From Nitrosopumilaceae archaeon (GTDB taxonomy: Archaea > Thermoproteota > Nitrososphaeria > Nitrososphaerales > Nitrosopumilaceae), in assembly GCA_020027255.1 (NCBI GenBank), contig JAHRAP010000021.1:1-8732 (forward strand): a stretch of DNA of 8,732 bases, given 5' to 3'. The position numbers were made by a program, and so were the translations under genes. The notes beneath the pieces are model-generated. The model was given only the letters and a program-made list of their open reading frames with translations, searched no databases and was not told where the DNA came from. Of this stretch, positions 6,108 to 8,732 are shown in pieces; position 1 is the stretch's first letter; each line of letters opens with the position of its first letter.

Positions 6108-6904
6108 AAGAAAACATATCTCATGTTACATTAAATGCTGACACATTAATCTCAAAAATTAATGATCGAGATATTCGAATTATTGATGTACGTTCGCGCA
6201 AAGATTATTCACAACATCATATCCATAATTCAGTAAATTTGCCATTGTTGGAATTACTGTCTAATGATTCTCCAGGTCATTTAATCAAATTAATACAATC
6301 TATGGGAATTAGTGATGATACACATGTTGTTGTTTATGACAATACTTTTGGAGCTTTAGCATCTAGATTAGTATGGAATTTGTTGTATGTGGGTCACAAT
6401 AATGTTTCTCTTTTAGACATAACTTATGATAATTGGAAATTATTGGGGTATGATATTGATTCTAAAAATGTAAATTTTGGAACCAAAATTCATACGTTAA
6501 ATATAAATAATAATATATTATCAACTGCAGAATACTTGGAAAAAAAGATCAATGATGATAATACAGTAATCATAGATAATCGAGAAAGATTAAACTTCTT
6601 AGAGCAGCATATCCCAGGTGCTATAAATATTCCATATAAAATATTTGCATCTCCAAATAAAATACTAAAACCAACAAATGAATTGGAAAAAATATTTGAA
6701 AGTCGTTATGTAGATCACGACGCAGAAATTATAACATATTGTGGTAGCTCTGGAACTCTTTCTGGATTGGCTTATAATGCATTGAAATCAATAGGATTTG
6801 AAAATGTCAAACTCTATACACATTCATTTAAAGAATGGAAACAACTGCAGAAAACTATTGCCAAACAGGACGATGCTAATTATTGGGATCTATCTGCAGA
6901 GTAA
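6095..6904 (+). CDS. Tandem-domain rhodanese (thiosulfate/mercaptopyruvate sulfurtransferase)
   Basis: A 269-residue sulfurtransferase with two rhodanese domains. Domain 1 (about 12-120) has IIDVRSRKDYSQHHI and, at its active-site loop, YDNTFGALASR. Asp82 replaces the cysteine, as usual in the inactive half of this family. Domain 2 (about 143-255) has IIDNRERLNFLEQHIPGAINIP and the active loop CGSSGTLS with catalytic Cys216, which would carry a persulfide. Such enzymes move sulfane sulfur from thiosulfate or 3-mercaptopyruvate to thiols or carrier proteins; the loop does not settle which donor is used. The start ATG at 6095 lies inside the last codons of the sulfite reductase gene (13-nt overlap), implying co-transcription and probable translational coupling; TTG at 6104 is a weaker alternative. 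The 3' end overlaps the opposite-strand TPR gene by 25 nt. Confidence 0.9.
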   Translation: MCSLKENISHVTLNADTLISKINDRDIRIIDVRSRKDYSQHHIHNSVNLPLLELLSNDSPGHLIKLIQSMGISDDTHVVVYDNTFGALASRLVWNLLYVGHNNVSLLDITYDNWKLLGYDIDSKNVNFGTKIHTLNINNNILSTAEYLEKKINDDNTVIIDNRERLNFLEQHIPGAINIPYKIFASPNKILKPTNELEKIFESRYVDHDAEIITYCGSSGTLSGLAYNALKSIGFENVKLYTHSFKEWKQLQKTIAKQDDANYWDLSAE

Positions 6905-7995
6905 AAATCGTTATTTACATTTAATTTTTTTGCTATTGCAGTTTCAATATTATTTAACAAATCTAATATTTTACTTTTATGATCATGTAAGTAGCGGGAT
7001 CCATTATCTTTCAATCTAATTCTCCATAATCTTATTTCTCTATGTTCTTCAAAGAAGTGTTCAATCATTTGCTTACCGTATTTTTCTGAATCTATCAAAG
7101 ATTCAAATCCAATAATTGTATTTTCTATACTTTCTTTTTCAATATATGATTTTAGTTCTTGAATAAATTGATTCATATATTTTAATTTTTGTGTTACTTT
7201 TGTTGGTTGTTTTGTTGTAGCAAAAATATTTCTTGGCTTTTTATTTATTTTTTTTGCCATTTCTGGAACAAGATCATAAAAAGGTATTTTATGTAACCCT
7301 TGTCTTTTTTCATATTTCAAAATAAAACCTTTTTTTAATAATTTTTGTAAGGAGTGTTCAACTTCTTTTGTACCTATAAATGTAGTCCATACTATAGGGC
7401 CTATTGTATGATATCCTTGCTTTATTGATTCTAATACTACCACATCTATAATTCTTTTAAAACCGTCATCTATTTTGATATTTGTAAAATCTTTGTCATT
7501 CACAGCTTTTTTTGCATTTTTTACGTCTATCTCAACAGATCTCTTTAATGATTCAATTGATTCTTGAACTTGATTCAAAATTGAATGAAAACATGCTTTG
7601 TTATACCACGCCATATCATATATTGAATTTGATTCTACAGATTTATCTACGCAGTTTAATGCTTTGATGTAGTTTTTTTGTTTGTAATATATCAAAGATT
7701 TTAAGTTCCAGGCTTCTGCATTAGTTATATCTATATCTAAGATTTTATCATATGTTTTTATTGCATCATTATAGTCATCTAGATGAAATTTCATATATCC
7801 TAATTTTAGGAGAATATCAATATTATCTGGATCTAGTGTTAATGCTTTCTCAAAAAAAACAACCGCTTCGTCCAACTTTTCATCAGCCATAAGATTTATG
7901 GCTTTTTTAAAAAATTTATTACGTGCATAATTCTTATCTGTTAATTTACCTTCATGAGATTCATTGTCATCTTCATCGTTTTTATGTTTATCCAC
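6880..7995 (-). CDS. TPR-repeat protein with possible winged-helix segment and uncharacterised C-terminus
   Basis: A 371-residue soluble protein with no signal peptide or membrane segment. After a charged N-terminal leader (1-22) come about four tetratricopeptide repeats (roughly 26-59, 60-93, 94-127, 128-161), clearest in DEAVVFFEKALTLDPDN and NDAIKTYDKILDIDITNAEA. DKDFTNIKIDDGFKRII (167-183) is the helix that often closes such arrays. Residues about 185-248 (VLESIKQGYHTIG, then HSLQKLLKKGFILKYEK) could form a winged helix, the last part being a recognition-like helix and wing. About 120 further Lys/Glu-rich helical residues match nothing I recognise. TPRs mediate protein-protein contacts; a regulatory or scaffold role is a guess. 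The GTG at 7995 is the only start that keeps the repeats, and TGA closes the frame at 8010-8008. Its 3' end overlaps the rhodanese gene by 25 nt. Confidence 0.85.
   Translation of the reverse strand: MDKHKNDEDDNESHEGKLTDKNYARNKFFKKAINLMADEKLDEAVVFFEKALTLDPDNIDILLKLGYMKFHLDDYNDAIKTYDKILDIDITNAEAWNLKSLIYYKQKNYIKALNCVDKSVESNSIYDMAWYNKACFHSILNQVQESIESLKRSVEIDVKNAKKAVNDKDFTNIKIDDGFKRIIDVVVLESIKQGYHTIGPIVWTTFIGTKEVEHSLQKLLKKGFILKYEKRQGLHKIPFYDLVPEMAKKINKKPRNIFATTKQPTKVTQKLKYMNQFIQELKSYIEKESIENTIIGFESLIDSEKYGKQMIEHFFEEHREIRLWRIRLKDNGSRYLHDHKSKILDLLNNIETAIAKKLNVNNDFYSADRSQ
6919..6931 (+). terminator. T-rich stretch, possible terminator for the sulfite reductase-rhodanese operon
   Basis: ATTTAATTTTTTT, ending in seven consecutive T, lies 15-27 nt past the rhodanese stop. 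Archaeal RNA polymerase commonly terminates at such T-tracts without a hairpin. The stretch also encodes the C-terminal residues of the opposite-strand TPR protein (lysine/asparagine codons), so the T-run may simply reflect that. Confidence 0.3.
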
Positions 7996-8018
7996 AATAT
8001 TACTGAATCATATCTAGT

Positions 8019-8025
8019 TAAATAC
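8019..8025 (-). promoter_or_regulatory. Possible TATA box for the TPR gene
   Basis: On the minus strand TATTTAA is centred about 27 nt upstream of the GTG at 7995, the position expected for a leaderless archaeal transcript. It is AT-rich like its surroundings. Confidence 0.3.
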
Positions 8026-8034
8026 TATTCTTAA

Positions 8035-8064
8035 TTAGCATACATAAATTTTTTATTATGCTAA
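8035..8064. repeat. Perfect 8-bp inverted repeat in the divergent TPR / collagen-like gap
   Basis: TTAGCATA at 8035-8042 is followed after 14 nt by its reverse complement TATGCTAA at 8057-8064. It lies 22 nt upstream of the TTG start of the collagen-like gene and beyond the presumed TPR promoter, where an operator for one or both genes, or a hairpin in a longer leader, would be expected. It could also be chance. Confidence 0.35.
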
Positions 8065-8085
8065 ATCAAAATAAATTAGTTTCAA

Positions 8086-8732
8086 TTGACTGGCACCAAA
8101 CGATCTTCGTACATAAAAATAGAAGGCACTTCGCCATTTAAACAACAAATTGGAATTTTTGAAGTTCAAATAACCATAACAAACATGAAGATATCATCTG
8201 ATGATATTATACATAATAATTATCGTTATCTCTGGAAAGATGATTTTCATTTAACAGTAAAAAATAACACATTTACAGAGTTTTTAGGCAATTCAAATAA
8301 TCCTTTACCGGATGATGTTACCACTCATGATAATTTATGGATTATAATCCAAGATCTATTTTCAACTATCTTTTCTATTTTTGAAGCTCAAATATCAGAT
8401 AACACCATGCATTCAAATAGCAATAATTTTAAGATAGAATATATAAAAAACAATCATACTTCTAATTTTACTAATAAAACTTATATGCACGTCAGTTCAT
8501 CAAAATTAAATCTTTCAAATCCAAAAATTGATAATATTTTTGGTACTGCTAAAAATATACAAATTGATTCTATTTTATATAACATGTTGAATAATATAGA
8601 TAATAATCTTGAAATTAATAATAAATTAATTAGAGAAACGCAATGTGATTTAGTGTCTCAAAATAGCAGAGGACGATTTGTTGGAAACAAAATACCTATC
8701 GGAGAAAGAGGAATACGTGGACAACAAGGACC
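8086..8732 (+). CDS. Collagen-like protein, N-terminal part (runs off the window)
   Basis: The plus-strand frame is open from TAG 8077-8079 to the window end (215 codons from the TTG at 8086). The first ~110 residues look like the beta-rich module often placed before repeats in surface or collagen-like proteins: YIKIEGTSP, GIFEVQITITN, an LW near YRYLWKDD, then VKNNTFTEFLGNSNNPLPDD and NLWIIIQD, resembling the common 'F-V-LG--NPLP---F---LWI-V' pattern. A variable Asn/Ser-rich stretch follows (about 110-195). The last visible residues, GERGIRGQQGP, show Gly at every third position, the start of a collagen-type Gly-X-Y repeat that can trimerise. No signal peptide is visible behind the TTG start, so how or whether it is exported is unclear. 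TTG is the earliest start; ATG 8185 would remove the first third of the module. The C-terminus is unseen. Confidence 0.72.
   Translation, partial: MTGTKRSSYIKIEGTSPFKQQIGIFEVQITITNMKISSDDIIHNNYRYLWKDDFHLTVKNNTFTEFLGNSNNPLPDDVTTHDNLWIIIQDLFSTIFSIFEAQISDNTMHSNSNNFKIEYIKNNHTSNFTNKTYMHVSSSKLNLSNPKIDNIFGTAKNIQIDSILYNMLNNIDNNLEINNKLIRETQCDLVSQNSRGRFVGNKIPIGERGIRGQQG

Noticed and set aside
6798..7019. Plus-strand open frame of 73 codons across the rhodanese 3' end
   Set aside because: Out of frame with the rhodanese and antisense to the TPR C-terminus; the hydrophobic stretch comes from T-rich DNA.
8058..8141. ATG-initiated 27-codon open frame just upstream of and overlapping the collagen-like gene
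   Set aside because: Too short to judge, ATG lies within the inverted repeat, and the beta-module homology is carried by the other frame. A frameshift joining the two was considered but nothing requires it.
1..8732. CRISPR array, tRNA/rRNA genes, insertion sequence or attachment site
   Set aside because: No regularly spaced repeats, no GC-rich cloverleaf in this AT-rich sequence, no transposase or integrase coding, and no terminal inverted repeats were seen.

Overview
The window is strongly AT-rich (roughly 70% A+T by eye) and reads as archaeal, most likely from an ammonia-oxidising thaumarchaeote (Nitrososphaeria, Nitrosopumilus-like). The reasons are the gene set (archaeal-type Thi4, an ArgH fragment, a PHP-domain protein with a TNHNT motif, a siroheme sulfite/nitrite reductase next to a tandem rhodanese), almost no Shine-Dalgarno sequences, several GTG/TTG starts, and TATA-like boxes about 25-30 nt before start codons, as expected for leaderless transcripts. 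The lineage is inferred from protein character, not from a marker gene.

Layout. 1-137 (-): C-terminal part of argininosuccinate lyase (argH), cut off at its upstream side. 116-1015 (+): PHP-domain phosphoesterase whose conserved N-terminus begins immediately beyond the cut and has no start codon, so 108-118 looks like a rearrangement or chimeric junction. 1054-1302 and about 1330-2325 (+): a TusA-like sulfur carrier and a CysM-type cysteine synthase, closely spaced. 2356-3288 (-): thioredoxin reductase, convergent with cysM. 3378-4187 (-): Thi4. 4317-6107 and 6095-6904 (+): sulfite reductase and a two-domain rhodanese overlapping by 13 nt, divergent from thi4. 6880-7995 (-): a TPR protein with a possible winged-helix segment and an uncharacterised C-terminus, overlapping the rhodanese tail-to-tail. 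8086 to the window end (+): the N-terminal part of a collagen-like protein with no obvious signal peptide, running off the edge just as Gly-X-Y triplets begin.

How it fits together (inference). Six consecutive genes form a sulfur-assimilation and sulfur-trafficking block. Sulfite reductase makes sulfide, rhodanese and TusA can handle persulfide sulfur, CysM makes cysteine (probably from O-phosphoserine), thioredoxin reductase supplies reducing power, and Thi4 uses sulfur to build the thiamin thiazole. Sulfate activation (sat, APS/PAPS reductase) is not in the window. No tRNA, rRNA, CRISPR array, insertion sequence or riboswitch was recognised, and no gap between genes exceeds about 130 nt.
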